From positions 76,453,585 through 76,517,584 of the forward strand of contig CM060953.1 in the NCBI GenBank assembly GCA_030765055.1: a stretch of 64,000 bases of DNA. The letters run 5' to 3'. The notes beneath the pieces are model-generated. The model was not told where the DNA came from. It did no database searches and worked only from the letters and a program-made list of their open reading frames with translations. The position numbers and the translations under genes were made by a program. This stretch comes from Mantis religiosa. Lineage: Eukaryota; Arthropoda; Insecta; Mantodea; Mantidae. Positions 31,664 to 42,393 of the stretch are shown here, in pieces (the stretch's first letter is position 1; every line of letters begins with the position of its first letter).

Positions 31664-31722
31664 GCGACAGTGGCGGCAGCAGCAGCGGTGGCGGTGGCAG
31701 TGGCAGTGGTGGTGTTGGTGGA
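31664..31722. repeat. GGC/AGC/GGT triplet repeat tract
   Basis: GTGGCGGCAGCAGCAGCGG continuing into GGT-rich sequence. Composition is like the tract at 22437-22552, which also follows a LINE fragment. Confidence 0.85.
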
Positions 31723-31899
31723 GATTTACATGAGGTAGCAGTCCGATGCGTAGTGGAGGAGCATGGAATAGTGTGGACAGGGAACATGCAGACATACACA
31801 AGCTCTCTTATCTCACTATAAGATGAATGAACAACTCTTACCTTGAGGCTGGTTTCATGTACTATGTGCTATTGCAGTCCACAATTTATTTTAATTTTC

Positions 31900-32955
31900 C
31901 TAAGTGGCCAATTAAACTCTCACTAGCTCTTCTGATTCAAACTCATCTTCATCCTCCCCATGTCAAGAAACAATAGAAGAATCTCACTGTCCTCTCCTAC
32001 GTATATTACTGTATTTCCTGCACTGCATTTGATAATCCTTCTTTTTGCAATTTTCTTCAGGTGCCTGCACCTGTTTTGCCAATCCTATACTGAAATGCTG
32101 GTAAACTGTCATCAGCTAGCTGAATTATGTCCTTCATTTTGAATGTAACATTACTGTCAGCTACCCAGTTTTTTGAAGGTCCCAAATCAGCTCTATGAGA
32201 TTCAGTTCAGGATGATAAAGAGAGAAATACAAAATATTATGATTGTGTTAGTGAAGAAAATATTTTGTAGGTAGTACATGTGGATTTTAAAGGAATAACT
32301 AAGTTGTAAATGTCAGGATTGAGAAGAGAACATGAGACTGCTCTTTGGAAGGTTTTGCCTAAGTCAGGCTATAATTACATCTCTTCTAGATCTGAAAGTG
32401 GATATTTTACTGTGGTAAGGGGCATTATCCACTACTAGTACAAAATTTGGAGGCAGGTTAGGTATCAGTCACTCCTTTAGCCATTCTCATAGTTTGTGTA
32501 GTTAATGTCACTATGATAGTCACCAGTCTTTTGATAGTCACCAGTCACCAGACTTAAATTGAACATAATTGAAGATAAACCCCTATTTCCCTCTGGCAAG
32601 AATGATTATAAGGAGTCGCCTTTGGGTACTGGTGACAGAAGCCCATGGATAGTGTCTTCGCACCAACCATATGTTGAGATAGAAGAAGTGTAAACGTAAG
32701 TTTCATTCAAGTATATAATAGGTCAGCCTTCATTCTGGTATAGCTGTATCACCCTGAGATAACAGAATCACTTTGCTCTGATCTCACTGCACTCCATTAA
32801 AACTCTTTTCTCACTTGAAGCCTACTACTTGAAGCCAACACTACTCAGAAGAATTCTTCTTAGAGTAGATACACTTCCTTCAAAATCTATGGAATCTTTT
32901 AACTTGTCATGCACCTTTCTTAATGTAGGCCTTTGTTTCTCAGTAATGTAGAATT
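31900..32955 (-). pseudogene. Tc1-like DDE transposase relic, C-terminal part
   Basis: From 32955 on the minus strand: ITEKQRPTLRKVHDKLKDSI, FEGSVSTLRRILLSSVGFK, YLNETYVYTSSISTYGWCED (first catalytic block, expected DET, here NET), GLLSPVPKGD, and SLVTGDYH near 32545. Then LIPNLPPNFVLVVDNAPYHS at about 32470-32410 is the second block, VDNA(x)YH. A ragged tail reaches about 31900. These match Tc1/mariner-superfamily DDE proteins common in insects. Stops and shifts are numerous. The N-terminus lies at 41319-41632; the 8.4-kb PLE compound separates the two parts exactly at an 11-bp duplication (32945-32955 and 41319-41329). Confidence 0.75.
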
Positions 32956-33059
32956 TCAAGTATAAAATTGAAAGAGGGGTAGAGACAGTGAAGCACAACT
33001 TAGCACAAAAGTTAATCGAGAAGATATTGACACACTGCCTCACTCACACTGTTTTTTCA

Positions 33060-33100
33060 CAGGACATGTTTTAAGAGCTTTTGCTCTTATCATCAGCGGG
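33060..33100 (-). ncRNA. Hammerhead-like motif (compound PLE, left end)
   Basis: Minus strand: CTGATGA (33096-33090), stem II AAGAGC-AAAA-GCTCTT, AAAA where GAAA is expected, then ACATGT and C. A single base from the intact motif at 37955-37995. Confidence 0.6.
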
Positions 33101-33129
33101 AACTCGACTAGTGCAAATTGTAGTGGTTT

Positions 33130-34080
33130 CCTCTTTTTCTGTATCATCGATAGATGGCATGATGTACTTGTCAAAGATGTCCGGTGGTGGAGTTTCAAAA
33201 TGCATGACTATGACGATTTTAGTTAATGAAGATTTTTTCCCATACGAAAAGGTCTATGGGGTGATTAACGTATTTTATTAAAGATGTTTCCAAGTTGATG
33301 TCATGTGTAGTATTCAAAAAAATGAAAAGCCACCGCTGATTTTTCTGTTTCACCATTTTTAATGTTTCTTATATGTCCTTTAGTTCTGATGTCAATATTT
33401 CTTTTTGTTTTTTCTATATAAATTTTAGGGCAAGTTTCAAATTTGATCTCATAGATTCCTGGATTTTCTTTGGTAGTAATTGAATTTTTGGGGGGGTCTT
33501 TTAACAAATTTCTGATATTAAATCTAATTTGAGGTGTTTTGCTTTGAGAAGATTTTTTGGAATTTATTATAGGCTGATGGATGCAAGGTGAATGTTTTAA
33601 TTTTTTTTTTTCTCTTTTGCTCCTGTAGGTTCTAGGGTGGTGGTTTCGTTTATTTTCTTAGCCTTGTTGAGTCTGTTAACTGTTTTGTCCACTAAATTTG
33701 GGTTGAAACCAAACCGTTGGACATACTTTTTTAAGTGTAGCTATTCTTCTTGATAATTTTCTCTGTTTAGTGGAAAGTTGGTCATCCGAAAGATTAAACT
33801 GTTGAAAATGGCATGTTGGTGTTGTTTTAGGTTGAAACTGTCGTTCTTAATATAATTATCTGTGTGTGTCGGTTTCCTGTAAATACCAAAAGTGAGTTTG
33901 TTGTTCATTTTCTTGATCTTCATGTCCAAAAAGGGGAGCACACCATCCTCTTCTGTTTCCAATGTAAATTTTATAGCTGGATTTTGTATATTCAAAAGTC
34001 TAAGACCATCTTGTATGAGTTCATTTAGGTACTATTGCAAAAATGTCGTCAACATAACAATACCAAACTGGAAAAGTTTG
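33130..34080 (-). pseudogene. PLE-2: RT C-terminus, linker and GIY-YIG endonuclease
   Basis: The minus strand reads motif C remnants near 34060 (frame-shifted VDDIFAIVP), then LNIQNPAIKFTLETEEDG, LPFLDMKIKKMNNKLTFGIY, RKPTHTDNYIKN and FNLKQHQHAIFNSLIFRMTN (to about 33741). After a shifted linker, GIYEIKFETCPKIYIEKTK marks GIY-YIG with the Gly of YIG-K changed to Glu. NIDIRTKGHIRNIKNGETEK follows, with the endonuclease C-terminus to about 33130. The N-terminal RT half continues at 37861-37247 on the other side of the LINE. Several frame breaks are present; dead. Confidence 0.8.
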
Positions 34081-34210
34081 TGTTTTGATTTGATTTATTG
34101 ATTCATCCATTAAAACATGTACATGTTATAGGACACGTCAAATTAAAAACTAAGAACTAAAAACTAAAAACTAAGTACAATATTTATAATTACGGTAGCT
34201 AACTAAATAT

Positions 34211-35956
34211 TTACAAATTTAAAAATGCATCCACGCTGTAGAAGCTATTGGCTCTAAGGAAGTTTAATAACAATTTCTTAAATTGATGTTGTGATTCAAT
34301 CTTTTTTATAGATTCAGGTAGCTTATTGTAAAGATGTAAGCCAGCATATGTGAAACTATTTTCATACATCTTTGTTTTGTGTGACTTCACAAATAAATTA
34401 TTCTTTGTTCTAGTGTTGTGTATATGAATTTCAGAATTTGTTTTGAATAAACTTAGGCTTGCTTTCATATGTACAAGAGTTTCATATATGTATATACTTG
34501 GCAGTGGTAAGATACCTAATTTACTGAAGTATGGCTTACAACTAGTTGTGCTTGAGACATCTGCTATGATTCTAATTATTTTCTTTTGGTATCTGAATAC
34601 TTTTATACTGTCTTTAGAATTTCCCCAAAAAATTATACCATATGCCAACAAACTGTGTATATATGAAAAGTACACTATTCTCTGAACTTTCAAGCTTGAC
34701 ATGCCTGTAATCGCCCTCATTAAGAAACACATTTTACTAAGCTTTTTCGTCAATGCCTCTATGTGAGTTTCCCAATTTAAATTTTCATCTAGTATTAGTC
34801 CCAGAAATTTGATAGTTTGTACGTAATGTATTTGGTCTTGTCCCAGCATTAATTTTGGATACAATTGACTTCCACTCATTTTATTATAGAAGCTTAGGGC
34901 TGCTGTTTTCTCCTTACTCAATATTAACATATTGGCACTAAACCATTTTTTAATATATTTTAGATTATTTTCAATATGTACATCTGCCCCTTCCTTATTC
35001 ACCCCTTTGATAAAAATATTTGTATCATCTGCAAAAAGTGTAACATTTATATTGGTTCTGTTTTCTACATTATCTGCCAAATCATTAATGTACACTATAA
35101 ATAAAAGAGGTCCAAGCACCGAACCTTGAGGGACCCCATATTTCATTATAGCGCTACTTGAAATCTGAGTTTTAACTTCACTCGTTTCGCTATCAAAATA
35201 CTCTATTTCCACCGATTGCTCTCTATTCTCCAGATAAGATCTGAACCAATCTAAAGCTAACCCCCTTATGCCATATGAGGATAATTTTTCTAGTAAAAGT
35301 TTGTGATCAACCAGGTCAAACGCCTTTGTAAGATCTAAAAAAATGCCTATCCCTAGTTGTTTACTATCTAGTGTTTCATACGCTTGTTCAATGAAATTCA
35401 TCAGTGCAGAACTTGTTGATTTATTTTTTCGAAAACTATTTTGATTGTCATTAATTACTTTAAATTTTTCCAAAAAGCTTGTTAGTCTTTTATACATTAT
35501 TTGTTCGAAGATCTTTGCAAAAGTTGAAATTATGGAAATTGGCCTGTAATTTCCTACCTCCCCTTTGTTACCTTTTTTAAAGATGGGTTTCACTTTACCT
35601 TTTTTTAACCTGTTGGGGAACGTCCCACTTGAAAGTGAAAGATTTATCAAGTACGTCAGTGGTTCAATTAGGAATAAGGAGCAACGCTTTATGACGTAGT
35701 TAGAGTAACCGTCTATTCCTACTGATTTCTTATTCTTCAATTTTTTTATAACATCTTTAACTTCCTCAACTGTTACTGGAATTAAAAACATGCTATGTTC
35801 ATTTTTCTTTACACTTAATCTTTCCTTCTTTCCTAGTGAATGAGTATTTAACAGTTTCTCCGCTACAGTTGAATAAAACTGGTTGAATAATTCCGAAATT
35901 TGTTTAGGATCACTTACTTTTTGGCCATTAATTTCTAGATGGTAATTTTCTTTCAA
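34211..35956 (-). CDS. LINE reverse transcriptase and C-terminal domain (581 codons open)
   Basis: Uninterrupted RT portion of ORF2. Fingers: KKLKNKKSVGIDGYSNYVIK, KKGKVKPIFKKGNKGEVGNY and RPISIISTFAKIFEQIMYKR. Palm: GIFLDLTKAFDLVDHKLLLE (motif A), YGVPQGSVLGPLLFIVYIND (motif B) and VTLFADDTNIF (motif C, FADD). Thumb: TIKFLGLILDENLNWETHIE. The C-terminal domain has VYFSYIHSLLAYGIIFWG and AGLHLYNKLPESIKKI, ending NSFYSVDAFLNL. There is no RNase H. All catalytic Asp are present. Upstream, stops at about 35957-36011 and 36282-36375 separate it from the endonuclease, so ORF2 as a whole is broken. Confidence 0.85.
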   Translation of the reverse strand: MKENYHLEINGQKVSDPKQISELFNQFYSTVAEKLLNTHSLGKKERLSVKKNEHSMFLIPVTVEEVKDVIKKLKNKKSVGIDGYSNYVIKRCSLFLIEPLTYLINLSLSSGTFPNRLKKGKVKPIFKKGNKGEVGNYRPISIISTFAKIFEQIMYKRLTSFLEKFKVINDNQNSFRKNKSTSSALMNFIEQAYETLDSKQLGIGIFLDLTKAFDLVDHKLLLEKLSSYGIRGLALDWFRSYLENREQSVEIEYFDSETSEVKTQISSSAIMKYGVPQGSVLGPLLFIVYINDLADNVENRTNINVTLFADDTNIFIKGVNKEGADVHIENNLKYIKKWFSANMLILSKEKTAALSFYNKMSGSQLYPKLMLGQDQIHYVQTIKFLGLILDENLNWETHIEALTKKLSKMCFLMRAITGMSSLKVQRIVYFSYIHSLLAYGIIFWGNSKDSIKVFRYQKKIIRIIADVSSTTSCKPYFSKLGILPLPSIYIYETLVHMKASLSLFKTNSEIHIHNTRTKNNLFVKSHKTKMYENSFTYAGLHLYNKLPESIKKIESQHQFKKLLLNFLRANSFYSVDAFLNL

Positions 35957-36011
35957 TTTGGGTCCATTTTTTGTTTCATGCTTAATTACTTGCCATATGG
36001 ATTTAGTTTTA

Positions 36012-37240
36012 TTAACTGCTTTTTTTTATTGTTTCATCGTTATGTAACTTTTTGGCTGCTCTTATAACTTTATTATATATATTTCGATATTTTACATAAT
36101 AGGCCTTAAAATCCGGTGTAGTCTTGTTTTCCTTCATGAATTTGCTCAAGAATTTTAATCTATCACCAGATTTGCGGATTCCTGTTGTGATCCACTTATT
36201 ACCTAGCTTGTTTATTGCTACTTTAACTATTGGTATGGCTGTTACAAAGTGAAAATCAAATGTGTCCAAAAATGCATTCATGGCATCGTTTAGATTTCAC
36301 TCAGTGTACACGCTTTCCCAAGATTCTTTACTTAATAGAAAATTTAGATAGCTTAGATTGTCATCATTAACAAGTCTAACCTTCTTGAATATTTTTTTTT
36401 GCATTCTGTTTTGGGTTATGCTGATCTACTGGGACAACTAATTTTAACATTTGTGCGTAATGATCTGACAGGGCTGTGTCAAAAATCTGAATTTCATATT
36501 TCCACTTATTTATATTCAGCACTACTTGGTCAATCGCAGAATAAGACGAATTCGAGACACGGGTTGGTAATTTAACTATGTTTTCCATTCCATACATATT
36601 AAAGACATTTTTTAGCTGCTTTTTATTTGCGTTTTCTGTTAAATAGTTTATATTCACGTCCCCTACTATAATTACAGATTTTTTTGTCTTTTTAAAGAAG
36701 TCTAAAATGATTTCTAAATTTTGAAGGAAAATTTTGGTATTGCTTGTGGGATTTCGGTACACACCAATAAGAATTAGTTTGCTGTTTAATAGTTCACACA
36801 TGCTGGCTTCAAAGTGTTCCTCCTGGTTTAAGTATTTAAACATAACAATCTCCCTAAATTTAACTGATTCATTTACATATATACATGATCCACCATTTTT
36901 CTTGTTTGACCTACAGAAGGAAGATGCTAGCACATAGTTAGGTATATTAAAATACTCAGTTTCATCTTCTCCCAACCAATGTTCCGTTAAACAAATTGCT
37001 GTAGAGTTTTTTAAAGCAGATGTTAATAGTACTTCAATATTACACTTTTTGTTCCTTAAGCTTTGGATGTTTTGGTGGAAGATTGATAGGTTGAATTTAC
37101 TATTGTTACTAATTTTACAGCTAGTATTTACACCAGTTTTCTCAGGAGGATTGCTATCAAAGCCTACATGCTTTTCACCTTCTTCATACGTTTCTAATTT
37201 ACCCGACTTTTACATACTACACCTATTACATCTTTTATAG
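36012..37240 (-). pseudogene. LINE APE-type endonuclease and connecting region
   Basis: It begins near 37100 with FHQNIQSLRNKKCNIE and AICLTEHWLGEDE (Asn and Glu metal ligands). It continues in the open segment 36975-36376 with GGSCIYVNESVKF, VIIVGDVNINYLTENANKKQ (GDxN), SSYSAIDQVVLN and DTALSDHYAQMLKLVVP (SDH). The segment 36281-36012 is the linker to the RT. In-frame stops near 36282-36375 and 37215 break it. Catalytic residues N, E, D, SDH are all visible, so damage is light. Confidence 0.78.
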
Positions 37241-37246
37241 CTACTG

Positions 37247-37861
37247 TAGTGTGATACATGTTTCAAAAGAACTCATAAATAAATCTGCTATGAAGGGAGA
37301 CGATGGGTTGCCCATAGCTAGACCCGTTTTTTGTTTATAGATCTGTCCATTAAAGCTGAAAAAAATCTGATTGATACAAATTTCTGTTAGTTGTGAAAGT
37401 TCTTCTATTTCTTCAGAGGTTACTTGTACTGATTCCAGCTATTTTTTGAGAAGTGGAATAAGCTCATTGGTAGGTATACTTTGGTATAAAGAAATGACAT
37501 CAAAAGAGACTAAAGCATCTGTAGAGTTGATCTTTGTGTTCTTCAGGAGATTTATCAATTCAAGCGAGTTTTTGATACTTAAATTTTCAAATTTTGTGAA
37601 GAATCTGAAGATTTGAACCAGCTATTTTGATAATTGGTAAGTGGGTGTATCAGTTTTATTAATTATTGGTCTGAGGGTAATTTCAGGTTTATGTATTTTG
37701 GGTAAACCATATATGTATGGTATTTTTGGATTATCTATTTTATTATTCAATTTTTCTTTTTTAGTCATGATTTTACTATTTTTAATTGCTAATTCCACAG
37801 ATTTACATGCTTTCTTTATTGGATTGTTTTCTAGTTTAACAAATTTCTTTCCCTTTAAATT
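37247..37861 (-). pseudogene. PLE-2 RT, N-terminal half
   Basis: On the minus strand from 37861: KGKKFVKLENNPIKKACKSV, ELAIKNSKIMTKKEKLNNKI, DNPKIPYIYGLPKIHKPEIT (the PLE YGLPKIHK signature), LRPIINKTDTPTYQLSK, a FENLSIKNSLEL block, DALVSFDVISLYQSIP (motif A) and KNGSSYGQPIVSPF-type remnants near 37300. Stops occur (for example in the KK-stop-LE block near 37440). The junction with the plus-strand pseudo-LTR at 37861/37862 is an inverted junction. Confidence 0.78.
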
Positions 37862-38100
37862 CCACCTGGGACATCTCTGACAAGTACATCATGCCATCTT
37901 TTCGACGATATGGAGAAAAAGGAAACCACTACAATTTGCACTAATTAGTCGAGTTCCAGCTGATGATAAGAGCAAAAGCTCTTGAAACATGTTCTGCAAA
38001 AAAACAGTGTGAGTGAAGCAGTGTGTCAATATCTTCTTGATTCACTTTTGTGCCAAGTTGTGCTTCACTGTCTCTATGCTTCTTTCAATTTTATACTTTG
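37862..38100 (+). repeat. PLE-3 left pseudo-LTR (3'-end copy)
   Basis: Plus-strand copy of the PLE 3' end: remnant endonuclease codons DISDKYIMPSF, a hammerhead at 37955-37995, the end block ATCTTCTTGATTCACTTTTG, then the 46-bp extension (38050-38093, CTTCACTGTCTCTATGC) joined directly to the body of the next unit. It pairs with 40530-40700 at the right end of PLE-3. Confidence 0.8.
37955..37995 (+). ncRNA. Hammerhead-ribozyme motif, intact core (PLE-3 left pseudo-LTR)
   Basis: CTGATGA at 37960-37966, stem II AAGAGC with loop AAAA and GCTCTT, GAAA at 37984-37987, stem III ACATGT, then T at the cleavage position. All conserved core bases are present. Type I topology with a minimal stem III, as reported for PLE hammerheads. 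Confidence 0.7.
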
Positions 38101-38170
38101 AGTGATTAGGCCTACAAGTCTGAGAAGCATTCAAATCTCGATAGTGTTATTTTTATACTGTTCAACCGAG

Positions 38171-40641
38171 ATGGAGGACCAACAAACAGTAAACATGCTT
38201 TCCTCTTTCAATACTGTATCTGAAGGTATGAAAAAAGACATCAAACTTTTTCAAAAACTAAATCAAAAGAAAAGAAATACCTTTGCAGACATATGTTTTC
38301 TAATGAAATGCCTGAAATTTAATATAACACCAATTTTCATCAGAAAAATTGTTAAACATAAGAATAATAGCAAACAACAAAAAGATGCAGAGAAACTGGT
38401 AATAAAAATGGAAATAAACCACCACTGCAATTCGTTACATTCCACAGAGTTAAAAATATACGAACTACACTTAAAACTTTTGAAATCTATGAACCCAGCC
38501 ATGTGGTCTAACTAAGAAAACAATATGTTGTCAATTCTTAATTTGAAAATGTGTAAGAAAACAGCCATCTTGAAACCAAAATTCACCAATCTTCAAAAGA
38601 AGCAAGGACCAAATTCACATACAAAACAAGATTTATTTCTCTCAAGTCAAAAACCTAACAATGTAACGTATCTATCCACATGCAACTTCACCGAAAAAGA
38701 AATAAATTTTCTAAACAAAGGCCTAAAAACGTGTGTAGATTGCACAAAAAATATTGAAAACCATATTGTGGACACTGAAATAGCAATATATAATTTGCCT
38801 GAAAATCAAAGATCTATGATTAAAACACAATGCATGGAAACTTTAGATTATATTCAAAATGCAAATTCAGAAAGATGTTCATATAAAAAATTACTCAAAA
38901 ATTTAAATGAAAAACCAGTAGTTTACACAAAAGCAGATAAAGGTAACAAAATAGTAATAATGGACGAAGAAGACTATCTTAAAAAAATGGACAACCTTTT
39001 AAAGGGAAAGGAATTTGTTAAACTAGAAAACAACCCAATAAAGAAAGCATGTAAATCTGTGGAATTAGCAATTAAAAATAGTAAAATCATGACTAAAAAA
39101 GAAAAATTGAATAATAAAATAGACAATCCAAAAATACCATACATATATGGTTTACCCAAAATACATAAACCTGAAATTACCCTCAGACCAATAATTAATA
39201 AAATTGATACACCACTTACCAATTATCAAAATAGCTGGTTCAAATCTTCAGATTCTTCACAAAATTTGAAAATTTAAGTATCAAAAACTCGCTTGAATTG
39301 ATAAATCTCCTGAAGAACACAAAGATCAACTCTACAGATGCTTTAGTTTCTTTTGATGTCATTTCTTTATACCAAAGTATACCTACCAATGAGCTTATTC
39401 CACTTCTCAAAAAATAGCTGGAATCAATACAAGTAACCTCTGAAGAAATAGAAGAACTTTCACAACTTACAGAAATTTGTATCAATCAGAATTTTTTCAG
39501 CTTTAATGGACAGATCTATAAACAAAAAATGGGCCTAGCTATGGGCAATCCATTGTCTCCCTTCATAGCAGATTTATTTACGAGTTCTTTTGAAACACAT
39601 ATCACACGAACTTTTCCAAGTTATTTCAAAGTTTGGTATCATTATGTTGACAACATTTTTGCAATAGTACCTAAAAAAACTCATACAAGATGGTCTTAGA
39701 CTTTTGAATATACAAAATCCAGCTATAAAATTTGCATTAGAAACAGAAGAGGAAGGTGTGCTCCCGTTTTTGGACATCAAGATAAAAAAAAATGAACAAC
39801 AAACTCACTTTTGGTATTTACAGGAAACCGACACACACAGATAATTATATTAAGTACAACAGTTTCAATCCAAAACAACACCAACATGCCATTTTCAACA
39901 GCTTAATTTTTCGGATGATCAACTTTCCACTAAACAGAGAAGATTATCAAGAAGAATACGTACACATAAAAAAAAAAGTAGCTAAATCCAACGGTTTCAA
40001 CCCAAATTTAGTAGACAAAACAGTTAACAGACTCAACAAAGCTAAGAAAATAAAAGAAACCACCACCCTAGAACCTACAGGAGAAAAAGAGAAAAAACTT
40101 TTTAAAAAATTCACCTTCCACCCATCAGCCTATAATAAATTCCAAAAAATCTTCTCAAAACACAACATAACTCTTGCACCTCAAAATAGGTTTAATATCA
40201 GAAATTTGTTAAAAGGCCCTCCCAAAAATTCAATCACTACCAAAGAAAAACCAGGAATCTATGAGATCAAATGTGAAACTTGCCCTAAAATTTATATAGG
40301 AAAAACAAAAAGAAATATTAACATCAGAACTAAAGAACATATAAGAAACATTAAAAATGGTGAAACAGAAAAATCAGCAGTGGCTTTTCATTTTTTGAAC
40401 ACTAGACATGACATCAATTTGGAAACATCTCTAATAAAATTTGTTAATCACCCCATAGACCTTTCCGTATGGGAAAAAATCTTCATCAACAAAAATCGTC
40501 ATAGAATCATGAATTTTGAAACTCCACCACCGGACATCTTTGACAAGTACATCACGCCATCTATTGACAATACGGAGAAAGAGGAAACCACTACAACTTA
40601 CACTAATCGAGTATCAGCTGATGATAGGAGCAAGAGCTCTT
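38171..40641 (+). pseudogene. PLE-3: full-length RT-GIY-YIG polyprotein, decayed
   Basis: It starts MEDQQTVNMLSSFNTVSEGM (38171). An N-terminal domain of about 170 residues precedes CNFTEKEINFLNKGLKTCVD. RT: KPVVYTKADKGNKIVIMDEE, IPYIYGLPKIHKPEITLRPI, a frameshift near 39240, DALVSFDVISLYQSIP, a stop in KK-stop-LE at 39416, GLAMGNPLSPFIADLF, and HYVDNIFAIVP, where the second catalytic Asp of YVDD is Asn. From 39792 to 40641 the frame is open: linker and GIY-YIG endonuclease (GIYEIKCETCPKIYIGKTKR, RTKEHIRNI, WEKIFINKNRHR). Stops also occur at 38514 and 39276. The N-terminal domain is useful as a reference for the truncated copies. Confidence 0.85.
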
Positions 40642-40655
40642 GAAACATGCCCTGT
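40613..40655 (+). ncRNA. Hammerhead-ribozyme motif (PLE-3 right end)
   Basis: CTGATGA at 40618-40624, stem II AGGAGC-AAG/AGCTCTT, GAAA at 40642-40645, then ACATGC and C: the last stem III pair is weakened (T to C) relative to 37955-37995. Confidence 0.6.
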
Positions 40656-40690
40656 GAATAAACAGTGTGAGTGAAGCAATGTGTCAATAT

Positions 40691-41318
40691 CTTCTCGATT
40701 CACTTTTGTACCAAGAATACCTACACTTAAAAGAAGTAGCTATGTCCAACGGTTTCAACCCAAATTTAGTGGACAAAACAGTTAACAGACACAACAAGGC
40801 TAATAAAATAAAAGAAACCACCACCCTAGAACCTACAGGAGCAAAATCAGAAATTTGTTAAATTACTACCAAAGAAAATCCAGGAATCTATGAGATGAAA
40901 TGCGAAACTTGCCCTAAAATTTATATAGGAAAAACAAAAAGAAATATTGACATCAGAACTAAAGAACATTTAAGAAACATTAAAAATGGTGAAACAGAAA
41001 AATCAGCGGTGGCTTTTAATTTTTTGAACACTACATATGACATCAACTTGGAAACATCTTTAATAAAATATGTTAATCACCCCATAAACCTTTCCATATG
41101 GGAAAAAATCTTCATTAACAAAAATCGTCGTAGAGTCATACTCCACCACCAAACATCTTTGATCGGTACATCATGCCATGTATTGACAACACGGATAAAG
41201 AGGAAACCACTACAATTTGCACTAGTCAAGTTCCAGCAAAAGCTCTTGAAACATATCCTGTGAAAAAACAGTGTGAGTGAAGCAGTGTGTCAATATCTTC
41301 TCGATTCACTTTTGTGCT
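40691..41318 (+). pseudogene. Third PLE unit, partial: linker and GIY-YIG endonuclease
   Basis: Joined directly to the PLE-3 end at about 40711-40715. It reads YLHLKEVAMSNGFNPNLVDK, KIKETTTLEPTGAKSE (a deletion), then GIYEMKCETCPKIYIGKTKR, NIDIRTKEHLRNIKNGETEK and LSIWEKIFINKNRRR, then a frameshift. The 3' end has the terminal block but the hammerhead box 1 and half of stem II are deleted (TTCCAG runs straight to CAAAAGCTCTTGAAACATAT at 41231-41256). A tandem partial unit of the compound insertion. Confidence 0.78.
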
Positions 41319-41632
41319 AATGTAGAATTCATTGACCACTTGGCAAATTACAACCGCATAAAGGTATCTAAGGTAGCTTAGTGTGACCTTTTCCACCTTT
41401 CCTTGTGGGGCATAGAAAAAGAAATAGAAGCACTAGAATGCACATCCATAGTCTCCTTAATTATTTTTCTAATGCTTCTTTGCGATACACATGTAGTCTC
41501 AGTTACATTTCTTCAAATGTTTTCAATATAAACTACATCACACTGTGCATATTTTGCCACAAAATTATACACATTGCTCACTACTTCATAAGTTTGTGAA
41601 TGTAGCATCTTTCCTTTCAGTTTGCGCACCAT
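41319..41632 (-). pseudogene. Tc1-like DDE transposase relic, N-terminal part
   Basis: ATG at 41632 on the minus strand. It reads MVRKLKGKMLHSQTYEVVSN, VYNFVAKYAQCDVVYIENI, a stop, NVTETTCVSQRSIRKIIKET and SISFSMPHKERWKRSH, then a frameshift and VVICQVVNEFYI at the target duplication. This is the N-terminal helix-turn-helix region of insect Tc1-like transposases. It continues at 32955 beyond the PLE compound, where TEKQRPTLRKV follows in order. Confidence 0.75.
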
Positions 41633-42201
41633 TAACGATGTCAGATATTCATGAACAAAAAATGAAAATAAATAAAAAATTAAATATTTTCACAAGCGCA
41701 GATCAAATACACACTCACTCACATACAATTAATAACACTAATTACATTATGATATGCTACATCCACTCAAATTTTATAACATGGAGACAAGCCTAAGAAC
41801 TCCAATGTTTATGTTATCAACCTCTGGATGTGTTACAATATGGGCCTAGCAATCAGAACTGATGATTCCTTTCCCAACAACAGAAGATGAATATAATTTT
41901 GTGCTTCACTGCATCAGAAGTCCATCCTCATTAAGAACAGAAGATGAACTCATCTAATCTTCAGTGCATATTTCAAGAGCTGTCATGTTATTTGAATCAA
42001 ACTGTAATTATGGTCAGTACTACCATTTCTTGTTATTGCAAGTTTTGTTTGTAAGTCAACAACTGAATACTGGTTCTCTGTAGATTAAGCATTTAAGCTT
42101 AGTTTTTATGCTGCTTTTTCCATTTCTGCATTTTTTCAATCAGTCATTTAGAGGTGTTCCAATAGTGCAATAACCATCAAAGAGGTGTCACAGAAGCCAA
42201 C
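41633..42201. other. No recognised gene or element
   Basis: AT-rich. The short open stretch 41545-41796 on the plus strand is antisense to the transposase relic and then random. Nothing else recognised. Confidence 0.35.
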
Positions 42202-42291
42202 TTTTCTTACATATTACACAAATAAAAATATTTGTAACTTATAATCCACTTATCTTAAGAAGTTGATGTTAAAACTTCTTTCTTCTTTTTT

Positions 42292-42332
42292 CAAATCGAT
42301 TTCGAAGGCATTTTGCATTCGTCATCAGTGAA
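42292..42332 (-). ncRNA. Hammerhead-like motif (FB42, left arm)
   Basis: Minus strand: CTGATGA (42328-42322), stem II CGAATGC/GCCTTCG with one mismatch, GAAA overlapping the last G of the stem (42303-42300), then the self-complementary ATCGAT. Because that G is shared, the core is only a partial fit. Confidence 0.5.
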
Positions 42333-42352
42333 ACATAGTGTTTGGAGAGTGT

Positions 42353-42393
42353 TTCACTGATGACGAATGCAAAATGCCTTCGAAATCGATTTG
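42353..42393 (+). ncRNA. Hammerhead-like motif (FB42, right arm)
   Basis: Mirror of the previous motif: CTGATGA at 42357-42363 and GAAA at 42382-42385. Same caveat about the shared G. Confidence 0.5.

Larger units (their letters stand above)
34081..37246 (-). mobile_element. CR1/Jockey-like LINE nested in PLE-2, 5'-truncated
   Basis: About 3.17 kb, minus strand. The 3' end lies at about 34081 with an AATAAATCAAATCAAAAC tail; the 5' end is near 37246, just upstream of the endonuclease start. It cuts PLE-2 RT codons between the GLAMGNPLSP region and motif C. A GTGT at both junctions (34075-34080 region and 37247-37250) may be a very short target duplication. ORF1 is absent. Its protein resembles the tails at 6354-6908 and 4860-6050, so related families are active in this genome. 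Confidence 0.8.
32956..41318. mobile_element. Compound PLE insertion of at least three units, with nested LINE
   Basis: Bounded by AATGTAGAATT at 32945-32955 and 41319-41329, and the interrupted transposase reads on across them (VNEFYI | TEKQRP), so the 8.36-kb block entered as one event or grew from one. Contents in order: a 46-bp left extension, a minus-strand PLE unit (33002-37861) later split by a LINE (34081-37246), a plus-strand pseudo-LTR (37862-38100), a plus-strand full-length unit (38101-40690) and a third plus-strand partial unit (40691-41318). Unit ends share the terminal block TCAATATCTTCTCGATTCAC and hammerhead motifs. Both inverted and tandem junctions are present. Confidence 0.85.

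Noticed and set aside
32105..32125. A further hammerhead box (TCATCAG at 32110)
   Set aside because: No stem II or GAAA follows on the minus strand; it lies in the Tc1-like relic and is chance.
38263..38502. A minus-strand hydrophobic ORF
   Set aside because: Antisense of the PLE-3 N-terminal domain.
41845..41890. CTGATGA at 41858 as a hammerhead
   Set aside because: No pairing stem II and no GAAA at the right distance.
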